From Chrysemys picta bellii (lineage: Eukaryota > Chordata > Testudines > Emydidae), in assembly GCF_011386835.1 (NCBI RefSeq), contig NC_088791.1, positions 10,540,998 through 10,604,997 on the forward strand: a DNA stretch of 64,000 nt, read 5' to 3'. How positions within the stretch are numbered: the stretch's first letter is position 1; every line of letters begins with the position of its first letter. Made by a program: the position numbers and the translations under genes. Below, one piece after another: positions 11,628 to 22,996 of the stretch. The notes under the pieces were generated by a model that saw nothing but the letters and a program-made list of their open reading frames with translations, made no database searches and was not told the origin of the DNA.

Positions 11628-11850
11628 TCATGGATAAAGCATAGGCCTCGGGGTCAACAGATCTGAATTCTATTCTTGGCTCTATCAGTGACAGATTGTG
11701 TGATCATGGATATGCCATTTAAGTCGCTCTGGGCTATCTGTAATATGGGGATAACTATATTTACTTCGCTTCCAAGGGAGTTGTATGACTTAATTCTTGA
11801 ACAGTTCTTTGAGCCCTTCCAGGGGACGATATAACAATGGAAAATATCAT
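11628..11850 (+). repeat. MIR-type CORE-SINE
   Basis: Head-to-tail order is kept: 'gcataggcctcggggtcaac', 'gaattctattcttggctc', 'gatcatggatatgccattta' and 'taatatggggataacta'. The downstream tail includes 'tgagcccttccaggggacga'. Confidence 0.65.
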
Positions 11851-12362
11851 TACACAAAACACACATTTTTGACCTAACAGAGGGTGGCACGGGGCCCCGT
11901 TAAATTCTATTCTATTTAGGTTGCATTGCGCCACCACTATGGGAAATGAATTGAAGCTGCCCCCATGAGCTATGCCCGCCTTTTCCCATCAGCTTTGAGG
12001 CCTGGATGGAGAGCATCCAAACCAAGACGTCATTTCCATCCGCTTTTTGAATGATGACTTATCAGCTTTTTAGGTGCTTTCTTATTTCAGTTTATTAAGC
12101 AGCTAACCAAAGAGCTAAACATTCATTTCCCAATACATATAACAACTCCCCGGTCCCCCCAAATAAAGTTATCCACCTCCACTGGTTTAGGAGTCACAAG
12201 TTTCCTATCCAGCACAAACAAGTTCCTCCCTGCTCAAGCCAACCGCACCCTGATCAGCCCCTGTATGAGAAGCATTTTATGTTTTAATTATTGTTTATTA
12301 TGACACTGTGAGGGTTTGTGCAGGCCGTTGAGCACGTTAATGACGATGATTTATCATCGTGT

Positions 12363-12486
12363 TCCAGTGGACAGGGCACGGGACAGGAGCCAGGACACCC
12401 TGTTCCTGGCTCTGTGGCTGAAGCACCTCACCCTTCCTGTACCTCAGTTTCTCCCCCACCCCACTATTGAATGGGGTGATCCTCAC
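12363..12486 (+). repeat. MIR-type CORE-SINE fragment
   Basis: The copy shows 'gacaggagccaggacaccct', 'ttcctggctctgtggctg', 'tacctcagtttctcc' and 'tattgaatggggtgat', i.e. the MIR core in plus orientation. Confidence 0.65.
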
Positions 12487-12498
12487 ACCTCTGCTGGG

Positions 12499-13350
12499 TA
12501 GGGTTGCCAACTTTCTAATCGCACAAAACTGAACACCCTAGCCCCGCCCCTTCCCTGAGGCCCCGCCCCTCTGCTCACTACATTCCCCCTCACTCGGTGG
12601 CTCGCTCTCCTCCACCCTCACTCACTTTCACTGGGCTGGAGCAGGGGGCTGGGGTGCGGGAGGGGGTGAGGGCTCTAACTGGACGTGCGGGCTCCGGGGC
12701 GGGGCCAGAAATGAGGGGTTCAGGGTGTGGGAGGGGGCTCTGGACTGGGGCAGGGAGTTGGGGTGCGGGGGAGGATGAGGGCTCTGGCTGAGGGGGTGGG
12801 CTCTGGGTGGGGGTGCTTGCTCTGGGGTGGGGTCAGGGATGAGGGGTTTGGGGTGCAGGAGGGGGCTCCAGGCTGGGGGATGGGGCCGAGGGATTCAGAG
12901 TGCGGGAGGGGGCTGCAGATTAAGGCAGGGGGTTGGGTGCAGGAGGGGGTGTGGGCTCTGGGTGGGGATGGGGATGAGGGGTTCAGGGTGTGGGAGGGGG
13001 ATCAGGGCTGGGACAGGGGATTGGGGTGCAGGGGGGTGAGGGCTGGGGGTGCAGGCTCTCAGGTGGGGCCAGGTGTGAGGGGTTTGAAGTGCAGGAGGGG
13101 GCTCCGGGTTTGGGGGACTCAGAACTGGGGCGGGGGTTGGGGCTCAGGGTTGGGGTATGGGCTTACCTCGGGTGGCTCGCAGTCAGCGGTGCAGCAGGGC
13201 TAAGGCAGGCTCCCTGCCTGTCCTGGCTCCGCGCTGCGCCCCGGAAGTGACCAGCAGGTCCGGGTCCTAGGCAGGGGGAGGCAGGAGACTCCGTGCGCTG
13301 CTCCCGCCCGCAGGCACTGCCCCCGCCCCCAGCTCCCAATGGCCGGGAAC
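12499..13350 (+). mobile_element. DNA transposon with internal minisatellite, right end missing
   Basis: It opens with TAGGGTTGCCAACTTTCTAA, a terminus I recognise from turtle elements that normally end in the inverse TTGGCAACCCTA. No such right end is present before unique sequence resumes near 13350. From about 12640 to 13170 it holds a degenerate tandem of a GGGGTGCRGGAGGGGGCTC-type unit, with repeats of about 40-80 bp. The open frames here are Gly/Arg-rich artefacts. Confidence 0.75.
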
Positions 13351-13737
13351 TGTGCAAAAATGTTTTCTTCTCTCATTTTGAAATGTGGCTCCCTTTCACT
13401 TTCATGGAAGCAAGCTTTGCTGATTACACAACCTATGTAAGTAGGGATCGCATCTCCCTCTCTGGGGGGCAGCCACCCCTCGGGTGAAACACAGCAGCTA
13501 TTTAAAAGCTCAGAGAAACACTATTACTTAGTTAAAACACCAACAACTCAATCACTGCCCCGAGGTTGATAAGGCGCAATTTAGTTTAGGACAGAAAGTA
13601 ACGAACTGCAGCCAACTGAAATGACCTGGAGCATTTAGGGAGGTGCCCAGACTGGAATCTGGCCAGGACATCACGGTTAGCTCTTCTGAACAGTGTCATG
13701 CAATCTTTGCTAGTCACAAGCAGTCAGGGACTCGAGT
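13351..13737. other. Unannotated stretch
   Basis: No repeat or gene recognised. Confidence 0.4.
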
Positions 13738-13745
13738 CTATATTC

Positions 13746-14090
13746 CAGGGGTCGACAACCTATGGCATGCGTGCCAAAGGCGGCACGTGAGCTGATTTAC
13801 TGTGGCATGCTGCTGCCAGCCTGGGGTCCCCGCCACCGGCCCCGCTCAGCCCACTGTCGGCCTGGAGGTACGAACCCCAGGCTGGCAGTGGGCTGAGTGG
13901 TGCCGGCGGCCGGGACCCCGGCTGGCAGGGCTTGGGGTCCCAGCCGCTGGTCCGCTCAGCCCAGTGCCAGTCTGGGGTTCCATCTGCCGGCCCCTGTAAA
14001 TGTAAAATGTATGACTGGCACACAAAACCTTAAATTACGGCGGATAAATGAAGACTTGGCACACCACTTCTGAAAGGTTGCTGACCCCTG
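13746..14090. mobile_element. hAT-type non-autonomous transposon
   Basis: The ends CAGGGGTCGACAACCT and AGGTTGCTGACCCCTG are inverted repeats. The flanking 8-bp duplication ctatattc at 13738-13745 and 14091-14098 is perfect. Subterminal text 'ggcatgcgtgccaaagg' and 'tggcacacaaaacc' is shared in style with other hAT MITEs. The copy is 345 bp with no coding capacity. Confidence 0.92.
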
Positions 14091-14098
14091 CTATATTC

Positions 14099-14765
14099 CA
14101 TCTGAATGACGGCAGCTCAGTGCCCCCTGGCACCATGCTGGGACACTGACTCATTGGGGAAAGCGCCACCTACTCCCTAACCACTGCTGGCAACAACCTG
14201 GGTTTTCTTGATGACGGTCGTTTGAGTGCTGACCTCGCCCCATGCAGCCCAGCTCACAACGTCCTCCCCTGAGACATCCAGCAGCCAGCAGCGAGTGGGG
14301 CTGGGCAAATGATCAACATACCAATCCTTGATGGGATTCTGGCAATGTTATAAAGATTTTGATATCTGAGCCTCTCCTTTGATTTTTGCCCAGGAAATCC
14401 AGCCCCGTTTCATCATGGACCCCTAAGCCTCTTGGCACATCCCCCATGGACTTGATCAGAGGCATTCATGGGTGGTGGCCTTGTTGGGCTGGAGCTTGCA
14501 GGGGAATGTGAACTCACATTGAGGACTGGCAGGGACTCCTCGTGTGACAGCTGGAAGCAGCTGGATGAAGCACCTGGGTATCCCTCTGGGTGCAGCAAGG
14601 ACTATAACTAACCATTTTGCATCCCATTTAGTGTGAGAGGAACTGCTGCTCCCCACAGACAGGTGGGGCATTTCCTGTCAAGTGCATCATGGGTCACAGA
14701 GACTTGGGCCTCTCCCTAGTAACAACATGCCGCTATTTCTCTCTGATGGTGACCTGGAGGCCTTT
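14099..14765. other. Unannotated stretch
   Basis: No repeat or gene is recognised. AGCGCCACCTACT near 14164 is a partial CTCF-like match on the minus strand. Confidence 0.35.
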
Positions 14766-15875
14766 CATAGAATCATAGAACTGGAAGGAATCTCGAGAGG
14801 TTGTCTAGTCCAGTCCCCTGCACTCAAGGCAGGACTAAGTATTATCTAGACCATCCCTGACAGGTGTTTGTTCAACCTGCTCTTAAAAATCTCCAATGAT
14901 GGCGATTCCACAACCTCCCTAGGCAATTTTTTTCCAGTGCTTACACACTCTGACAGGAAGTTTTTCCTAACGTCCAACCTAAACCGCCCTTGCTGCAATT
15001 TAATCCCATTGCTTCTTGTCCTATCCTCAGAAGTTAAGAAGAACAATTCTTCTCCCTCCTCCTTGTAGCAACCTTTTATGTACTTGAAAACTGTTATGTC
15101 CCCTCTCAGTCTTCTCTTCTCCAGACTAAACAAACCCAATTTTTTCAATCGTCCCTCATAGGTCATGTTTTCTAGACTTTAAATCATTTTTGTTGCTCTT
15201 CTCTGGACTCTCTCCAATTTGTCCATATCTTTCCTGAAATGTGGCACCCAGAACTGGACACAATACTCCAGTTGAGGCCTAATCAGTGCAGAGTAGAGTG
15301 GAAGAATGTCTTCTCATGTCTTGCTTACAACACTCCTGCTAATACATCCCAGAATGATGTTTGCCTTTTTTTTTGCAACAGCGTTACACTGTTGACTCAT
15401 ATTTAGCTTGTGATCCACTCTGACCCCCAGATCTCCTTTTGCAGTACTCCTTCCTAGGCAGTCATTTCCCATTTTGTATGTGTGCAACTGATTGTTCCTT
15501 TCTCAGTGGAGTACTTTGCATTTGTCCTTGTTGAATTTCATCCTATTTACTTCAGACCATTTCTCCAGTTTGTTCAGATCATTTTGAGTTTTACTCTTAT
15601 CCTCCAAAGCACTTGCAACCCCTCCCAGCTTGGTATCGTCCGCAAACTTTATAAGTGTACTCTCTCTGACATTATCTAAATATTGATGAAGATATTGAAC
15701 AGAACCAGACCCAGAACCGATCCCTGTGGGACCCCACTCATTATGCCCTTCCAGCATGACTGTGAACCACTGATAACTATTCTCTGGGAACCGGTTTCCA
15801 ACCAGTTATGCACCCACCTTATAGTAGCTCCATCTAGGTTGAATTTCCCTAGTTTGTTTATGAGAAGTCTTTTCT
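14766..15875 (-). pseudogene. CR1 LINE, 5'-truncated, frame-broken RT
   Basis: The antisense 3' end begins 'tcatagaatcatagaactgg'. On the minus strand the coding order is: RT block with SGVPQGSVLGLVLFNIFIN (frame at 15676-16056), then after a frame break the catalytic KFADDTKL motif (Asp pair at 15636-15641), then LEKWSEVNRMKFNKDKCKVLH, then the C-terminal domain at 14846-15166 ([26 protein letters not shown]-like). The RT of CR1 copies element RNA at the insertion site. The Asp pair survives, but frame breaks between blocks and loss of the endonuclease make the copy dead. The 5' edge is approximate. Confidence 0.9.
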
Positions 15876-16065
15876 GAGTCCACACCAAAAGCCAGCACCC
15901 ACTGTTGACACCCTCAGCAAAGAGACCAAGGCCTGAGTGGCCCAGGGAGGCTGAACCCCTCTCTGATCCAGGGCCCTGGGGCACATGGGCAAAGCAGGAG
16001 AGTGGGAGCATCCTACATCTGTCTGCTGTATCCACCTCTTCTATGCTGCACCTCACCCAGAGTCT

Positions 16066-16245
16066 GCACCGCGCTTCACAAAGGAGGTAAAACCCATTAT
16101 CCCCATTTTACTGATGCAGAAACAGAGGCACAGAAGGGCAAGTCACTTGCCATGGCTCCCACCGCAGGCCAGCAGCACAGCCATGAAAAGAAGCCAGATC
16201 TTCTGAGTCCCAGCCCAGTGCTCTATCCGCTGGGTTATGCTCTCA
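16066..16245 (-). repeat. MIR-type CORE-SINE, antisense
   Basis: Antisense MIR order: 'ttatccccattttactgatg', 'cagaaacagaggcacagaag', 'ggcaagtcacttgcc' and finally 'gtgctctatccgctggg'. Confidence 0.75.
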
Positions 16246-16519
16246 CAGCACGGCCTGTCTCTTTGTTACACGGCCGTACAGTGCCTAGCGTAACGGGGCT
16301 GAGCCTGAAGGCAAGACTGCAGGACAAAGGATGCCTAGCGAGGGACGCTCGCACAGCCAGTGCTGCATCTGCTCGGAGGATTTTACTTGTCAGGATTGCA
16401 AATCAAGCACTGCTCACCAGCCATACATGCGTTTAAAGAGCCCAGAGCCCGGGACACACAGAGTCCCTCCCTGCAGAGGGTGGGGCTTCAGAACCCGAGC
16501 TCCAGCTGGAGACACAAGA

Positions 16520-16605
16520 TCAAAGTGCTGTCTATACAGCTATTTTGAGAGCACTAGCGTGAGCCCCGCTAGCCCAAGTCTGTTGATCCGGGCTAGGAGG
16601 GTCCA
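16520..16605 (+). repeat. Fragment of a turtle-type DNA transposon
   Basis: The stretch 'tgctgtctatacagctattt', followed by 'gcactagcgtgagccccgct', matches a terminal region I recognise from turtle MITEs with GTCTACAC-type ends. Only one end is present. Confidence 0.45.
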
Positions 16606-17330
16606 GCTCCCTGTTCAGTCTTCGAGGCTGCAGCCGCCACATCCGAGATGCGTATTCTGCGGCCTGGCAGCATGCTGGCCACAGTGACATCGGCAAAACA
16701 TTCCCTTTCAGAGCCTAATCCAGAATTAGCATGCAACCTGCAATCGGGAGGGAGTAGGCTGCGAATGAGAAGCAGCGGCTTTGAAAGTCACCTTGCCTCC
16801 TAAGTAAATAAATAAAGAGTAAATAAGTAAGCGGGCAGCCGAGAGTAGGCCAAGCTGGGAGAGATCCATTCCACGGGCAAGGCTTGATTTGGTGGTGGTT
16901 GTTGTTGTTGCTCTCTTCCCTTTCATTTCTGCAAAGGTCAGCTCTAATAGGGGACCCTTGTTATCGCTCACACATACTGCACGCCCTTGCCAGCCTGCTG
17001 ATTTCAGAAACCCCACTGCCAATTCAGAGCCGGAGTCGAGCACAGAAATAATGTCATCTCCGCCGCTGATTGCTTAAATTAGACCTTGTGTAAGCACAGG
17101 GAAATGACAGGTGGGTTGATTTGCCACAAAACACCACGGTAGCCTCTGGGATGGAATCTGCAGCCTCTTGCTAAATACAAATCACAGGGTGTTGTTTTTG
17201 CTGTCTCTACCGGGGTCACCCACTCGGCAGACTCAGACAGGGCTGGCTTCTTCAGACATTTCTTTCATCTTACAATCTGTCCGCAAAGAGATTGGGCCAA
17301 ACTTCTCCGCTGGAGTTAAACTAGCAGTGA
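16606..17330. other. Low-repeat stretch, candidate conserved block
   Basis: No repeat is recognised. The part at 16690-17110 includes 'gagcctaatccagaattagc', a run of TAAATAAATAAAG and 'cgctgattgcttaaattaga', with homeodomain-type AATTA motifs. No splice-bounded frame is convincing. Confidence 0.4.
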
Positions 17331-17334
17331 CTTA

Positions 17335-18205
17335 GGCTGTGTCTACATTACAAAATTAAGTTGACCTAACTTAAGAACATAAGAACGGCCATACTGGATC
17401 AAACCAAAGGTCCATCCAGCCCAGTATTCTGTCTTCTAACACTGGCCAATGCCAGGTGCTTCAGAGGGAATGAACAGAACAGGTAATCATCAAGTGATCC
17501 ATCCCCTGTCACCCATTCCCAGCTTCTGGCAAACAGAGGCTAGGGACACCATCCCTGCTCATCCTGGCTAATAGCCATTGATGGACCTATCCTCCATGAA
17601 CTTATCTAGTTCTTTTTTGAATCCTGTTATAGTCTTGGCCTTCACAACGTCCTCCAGCGAGGAGTTCCACAGGTTGCCTGTGTGTTGTGTGAAGAAATAC
17701 TTCCTTTTGTTTGTTATAAAACTGCTGCCTATTAATTTCATTTGGTGACCCCTAGTTCTTGTGTTAGGAGAAAGAGTAAATAACACTTCCTTATTTACTT
17801 TCTCCGCACCCATGATGATTTTATAGACCTCTATCATATCCCTCTTAGGGTTGGCAGGGCACACAGGCACCGCAGTAATTACATCGCTTGTGCTAGTCTA
17901 CACTTTGCTCCTTCTGTTGGTGGTGTGCGTCCTCACCAGGAGCCCTGGCCCCGATTCAACTCTCAGAGTGCGGCAATGTGGGAAGGCTCATGAAAACCAG
18001 CAATGGTCAATGTAAGCAACAGTCTACACTGACACTGCGTCGTCCTAACTGCATTGACTCTATGCCTCTCGCGGAGGTGGAGTTATTAAGTCAGCGTAGC
18101 GGGCGAGTTGTGTCAGTGGGAGCGAAATTTTAGTGTAGACCCTTCCAGGGTTAGGTCAACGTAAGCTGCCTTGTGTCAACCTAACTCTGTAGTGTAGCCC
18201 GGGCC
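17335..18205. mobile_element. Harbinger-like MITE split by a CR1
   Basis: The left end 'ggctgtgtctacattacaaa' pairs with the inverse of the right end ('ggcccgggctacactacaga'). Both inner flanks carry 'gttgacctaac' or its inverse 'gttaggtcaac'. The 3-bp duplication TTA flanks the pair at 17332-17334 and 18206-18208, which fits PIF/Harbinger. About 490 bp of antisense CR1 lies inside (17365-17855). The remaining element is about 380 bp and non-coding. Confidence 0.8.
17365..17855 (-). pseudogene. CR1 LINE 3' fragment inside a MITE
   Basis: It opens with the antisense CR1 3' end 'taagaacataagaacggcca'. The minus-strand frame at 17568-17870 gives the ORF2 C-terminus ([47 protein letters not shown]). 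It is homologous to the plus-strand copy at 55220-55490. The copy is 5'-truncated and inserted after the host MITE. Confidence 0.9.
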
Positions 18206-18470
18206 TTAGGCCCAGGAGCTCTATACTGCAGCCTGCTGCAGGGTCTGGAGAGATGCTGGTGGTTAGATGGGATGCCAAGTGTGAAGGCCTTGGAAAGGGA
18301 GAGAGCCCTGTCTCTGCTTTTCCTGACTGCCTGGAGCGTGGGCACATACTATACTAGCCAGCCGCAATACAGCACTTTCCAGGTTCAAACGGCCACCCCA
18401 ACACCAGCTCAGGAACACGGACGCCTCACTGTGCCTGTTGGTGTCTGAGGCACAGAGACTTAGCGGCAAA

Positions 18471-18813
18471 CAGGGCCGGCTCTAGCTTTTTTGCTGCCCC
18501 AAGCAGCAAAAAAAAGCGCCGCCCCCTGAGCCCCGCAGCCGAGCGCCGCCTCCCGAGCCCCCCAGCTGAGCGCCGCGCCGCCCCCCTGCCGAGCGCCGCC
18601 AGAACCCACCCCCCAGCGCCAAGCCCCGCGCTGCCCCCCCCCCCCACCGAGCGCGCCGGAGCCCGCCCCCGCCGCCGGAACGCCCCACCCCCCGCCGACT
18701 GCCGCGCCGCCGGAGCGCCCCCCCTCCTCGCAGAATGCCGCGCCGGGCTCCCCCCGCCGCCCCTTACCAGGTGCCGCCCCAAGCATGTGCTTGGGTGCCT
18801 GGAGCCGGCCCTG
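18471..18813. mobile_element. hAT-type non-autonomous transposon, GC-rich
   Basis: The ends CAGGGCCGGCTCTAGC and GCCTGGAGCCGGCCCTG are inverted repeats. The flanking duplication gcggcaaa at 18463-18470 and 18814-18821 is a perfect 8 bp. The body is a GCGCCGCC-rich degenerate tandem with C runs. Long frames across it on both strands are composition artefacts. Confidence 0.93.
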
Positions 18814-18821
18814 GCGGCAAA

Positions 18822-20180
18822 CCCAACCCTGGCTCCCTGGCAGGTTCCTCCGCCTCAGGGAGGAGGGGTGCTGCGCTCTGGGCAGCAGGAAGCCTGGCTC
18901 CGGGGAGCAGGTGGAGGGGAGGTGTGGGTATGCCACAGCAGAAGCTACTCCAGGAATGAACCTCCACCGAGCGGCTCCATGAGCTTGTGCTGGGATTCCT
19001 TCTCCCTTCCTCTCCTCCTGCCCGGCGCCCAGCCCTGCTATTTTGGACTGGGCACTGTGGAGGTAGATTTGACCCAAAGGGCCTGAGCCAAAGGCCACTC
19101 AGGCCAATAGAAACACTCCCAATCGTAGACAACTCGAGCCTCCCCATACCGGGGGGGAGGGAGGGCACAGTCTAAAGGGAAGGACACGTGACTGCCCCAC
19201 GTGTCTCCTCTGCCCAGCGACCCTATCCTGACTTGTACCCAGCCTGGGGCTGCTGCGCTCTCCCCGCCCCATGTTACCTGTGGGGGCGGGGAGGGGGCTC
19301 TGTCTTCTCCTGCTGTGCTACACCCCCCCCCCCCCCCCCGGGCACGGTCGGCTGCTTTCCCTGGCAGCTGGGCCTGTCCGGAGAACGGGACGGAGCTGCT
19401 CTGGGTCCCTGCTCAGAGAAGTGTGGCGGCTGCCTGAGAGAGCCTGGCTGGGGAGGCGGCGAGAATACTCGGGGGCAGGCATAGCGGGAAGTCAGAGACC
19501 CTCTTCCTCCCCCCCAGTGGGCCAATCTGGGGGTGCACTTGACCCTGCATGCCCTCCCTCGCATTGCCTCTGCTCCCAACGGAGTTTGGATCAGGCTCTA
19601 AGTGATTTGCCAATGGCTACTCCAGGGAGAGGCTGGGATTCACTCTAGATATTCACAAGGCCCCTATCACCATAACAGGGGAATTCCTGATGCCTACACC
19701 CACGGTCGTTCCCCCAGACTCCTGACACGCCACGTTTCTCTAGGTATCCCTCAGCCTACACTACTGCCCCACTAATCTGTCCACACCGCTGTCTATAGCT
19801 ATCTAGCGAGACTGGAACTACACTGGCAGGAGCCCAGGCAAACGTCTCCTTTCTTCAGCGTTAGTGAAGTCTGCACCATTAAGATGATGATAATTGTTAC
19901 CGCATGGGCCAGGACATGATTAATCATTGCTTCTTCTATTTTTTTTTTTAGAGGTTGGGAAATGTCATTGCCTCCCTCAGTCACTTTAAAATCCTCGTCG
20001 TCTCGAGATTCTAGCTGTAAATACAGAGAGGAGAGAAAGGACGCGGGCATCCCAAGAGAGCACCCCCACCTCAGCTTCCCCCACCCGCCCCCGTCTGCCT
20101 GATCTGAGATTCTCCCCCATTCTCTTCATTGTCCCAGCTCTTAGGAGCTCTGCCAGCCACCCTGCTGAAGGGGAACTGAA
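18822..20180. other. GC-variable unannotated stretch
   Basis: No repeat family or exon is recognised. A near-pure C run of about 18 lies at 19322-19340. GC is high at 18.8-19.5 kb, but I see no CpG-island gene start that I can defend. Confidence 0.35.
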
Positions 20181-20700
20181 TGGGTGACTGTAAATTGAAA
20201 TTAACATCCAGCAGAAAGGAATTCAGAGCAGTGATTAATGGCTTTTTAATGCTCCGGCGTTTTACACAGAGAGCACTTTGTTTTAGTGGTGCGCGCTGGG
20301 GTGTGTATAGCAGAGAGTGTGCGTGTGTGGAGAGAGTTTTCAACCATTTACAGAGAAAGACCATCCAGGGCTTTGTGAGTTGTAATTAGCCAGAAAGCTT
20401 TGTGTCTGGAACATCTTCACTCAAAAAGGAAAGAGAAAAAACTCATTAAAAAACATGTCCCCTAACTAGCTGCTCTACTGCTAATTGACTTTCTCCTCCT
20501 TGGTTTAATTTTGAAACAGAACACTTGATTAATTAACTAAGACACCAAAGCGCCCCCGGGTTCCAGCGAGCTGCACTGGGAGTTCATAGCTCAGTGTCCC
20601 AGCCTCTTTGACACACGTGGCTTCTTTATGACCATCTCCGTGGATAATGGCTGACACTGTTCTCGGTCTCATGAGTTAAAGAACCCAAATGGCTGTTTAT
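20181..20700. other. Candidate conserved non-coding block
   Basis: The block is repeat-free and dense in homeodomain-type motifs: 'cagtgattaatggctttt', 'ttgtaattagcc', 'ctgctaattgacttt' and 'cttgattaattaact'. No open frame is credible. Deep conservation is inferred from composition only. Confidence 0.4.
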
Positions 20701-20909
20701 GCTTCCGTGATGGTTATCGGCAGGGAGGGTACGGACAAGAGCGAAAAAAGCCAGAAGAGTCGTTCATTTGTTTAGCTAATTTTTTTCTTTGTTTTACTAA
20801 TTTCTTTATTTCTTTTATAAAGACTGTTATACTTCTATCCTGCAACCTGTTCCTGCCAGTATGTTGACCGGTGGAAAACCCTGATTATATTTGGGACTAC
20901 AATTGTCTG

Positions 20910-20970
20910 GATTGCCCTAGAAGTCCACCTAGCCTGGTGTCCTTTCTCCTGACAGTGGTTAGTACAAGAT
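20910..20970 (-). repeat. CR1 3' fragment, antisense
   Basis: The stretch 'gaagtccacctagcctggtg', then 'tcctttctcctgacagtgg', resembles the antisense CR1 3' region. The copy is short and degraded. Confidence 0.5.
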
Positions 20971-21164
20971 GCGTTATTGAAGTCTGCAGCTTTTTATTAG
21001 TAGTAGTATTTATTATTTGATTGTATGACTGTCCTGCTTAGCAACCCGTCATGGACCAGGAACTCATTGTACCAAAACGTGGTCTCTGCCCCAGAGATTC
21101 GATGCCTTTATGGAAGATATGGATTAGTCACACACAAGTTATTGGGGTCGATGCAGGAGAACCT

Positions 21165-21245
21165 GGCTGAGGTTCTATGGCCTGTACCATACAGCAGGTC
21201 AGGAGATGGTCTAACGTTCTCTTCTGGTCTTAGAATCTATGAATG
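21165..21245 (+). repeat. CR1 3' end fragment, plus strand
   Basis: It contains 'agcaggtcaggagatggtct' and 'cttctggtcttagaatctat', followed by 'gaatgc', the sense CR1 3' end with its ATTCTATG-type terminus. Confidence 0.7.
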
Positions 21246-21627
21246 CTTCAGGGGAAGGTGCAAGCAGTTATGGAATAACCTCTTCACACAGGAAGTTTCC
21301 TGTGACCCCCATTAGCTAGAGGCTGATTTACGCCCCACAGCATGAGGGCTTCTAGTTCTTCCAAACTTTGGTATTAACCTTTACTAATGTAACTCTGGGT
21401 GTACTTGTAATCTTTATGAATACCAAATCCTCTTCTGAATCCTGCTAAGTCTTCAACGATATATTGTGGCAGGCTGTTCTGCTGGCTATAGAAAAGGACC
21501 TAGCCGTGTACAAATATTAGAAATTATGACCAAGGCTGAATTTCCTTCATACAAACTGATTCTGATGTCCAGGGATGCTTCCCAAGGCTTGGATAACACA
21601 TATAGTCCAATAACACATGAGGACCTG

Positions 21628-22710
21628 TGTGACATTCCCCTCTGGTGTTGTCTGGACCGGTGGTCTGCTAGGTCACTCCAATCCTTTACTCTGCTGTGAG
21701 AACCCTCACTCCTGGGCTGTTCACGCACAGCCTCTGGCATGTAAGCTGATCCCAACTACTTGCAACCGAATGACACTAGCCAATATTTCTGGTCCCAGAC
21801 ACAACCCTAGGAACCTCCATCTTGCAGTGTCTAGTTATGCCCGCTGGACGCTGCAAGCTTATATAAGTTCATCAATTTAACAAAGAAATTGATATGTACC
21901 AGGCTTGTTATCCCAAGGTGGCTTTCTGACATGCTTCAAACTAAACGCACTGCTTCAGGTAGAATAAACAAACAGATTTATTAACCACAAAGATAAATTT
22001 TAAGTGATTATAAGCCAAAGCATAACAAGTCAGATTTAGTCAAATGAAATAAAAGCAAAACACATTCTAAGCTGATCTTAACACTTTCAATGCCCTTACA
22101 AACTTAGATTCTTCTCACCACAGGCTGGCTGGGTGCTCTTCAGCCAGGCTCTCCCCTTTGATCAGCGCTTCAGCCGCTTGGTGTGGTGGTGTCTGTAGAT
22201 GTAGGTGGAAGACAGAGGCAAACGTCTCTCCCTTTTATCATGTTCTTTCTTCCCTCTTAGCTTTGCCCCACCCCCCTTCAGAGTCAGGTGAACATTACCT
22301 CATCGCAGTTCCAAAATGACCAAAGGAAAGGGGGTAACTCTCTCTCGAGTCTAACCGATTCTTTTGTTGCTGCCTAGGCCAGCGCCCTTTGTTCCTGTGA
22401 GGCTGGGATGGGTTTGTCCCATACCTGCCCTGATGAGGTGTGAACTATCCCTCTGCTTCTGAAGAGTTTTTCCTGGGCTTGCTTTAAGCCATGAGGATAC
22501 ATTTTCAGCCTCATAACTATATACATGAAATTATAACTTATAACATCACTGTAACAATTCCTATAACATCCCTATAACAACCATGCTCAGTGCATCATGA
22601 GCCTTCCAAAGACACTCAACATGACAAACTTTGCCTTGGATACCACACAATCATTTTATAAAGATGAACATGGGCGTGCTGGGTGTTCCCCCGAGGTACA
22701 GAGCGCCACA
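21628..22710. mobile_element. Solo LTR of an endogenous retrovirus-like element
   Basis: The 1083-bp unit starts TGTGAC and ends GCCACA, giving the TG...CA ends of an LTR with a short imperfect inverted repeat. A perfect 5-bp duplication acctg flanks it at 21623-21627 and 22711-22715. Inside are a TATA-like 'ttatataag' (about 21858) and AATAAA-type sites near 21964. No gag, pol or env sequence adjoins it, so it is probably a recombined solo LTR. I recognise similar sequence from turtle genomes. Orientation is not settled; a class III-like 5-bp duplication is only a hint. Confidence 0.75.
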
Positions 22711-22996
22711 ACCTGGTCACAGATATTAAAACTAATGCCCCACATCCGAGTGCCTCAGGTCCCTCCACATAGCCCCCTTTAGAAAAAGAGTCCAGCCTCG
22801 CAATGTGCTCTGCAAGTCAATGTACAGGGGCTCTGGGGAGCAAAGAGGGGAGTAGTGAGTTCCAGACTTACACAGGGAAAATGTCCTATCAGCAGCTCCT
22901 TCTGCTTCTAACAAGAGGATACTAGATGGAAGATCTCTGATGACAACCAATGTATCAAACAGGGACAGAGACATCTCAAAAGTACTTAGGGACCAA

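Noticed and set aside
14766..15875. Host gene with reverse transcriptase domain
   Set aside because: The domain order, 3' tail and frame breaks are those of a CR1 LINE copy.
18500..18780. CpG-island promoter
   Set aside because: The high GC is confined to the body of a hAT element with exact 8-bp flanks.
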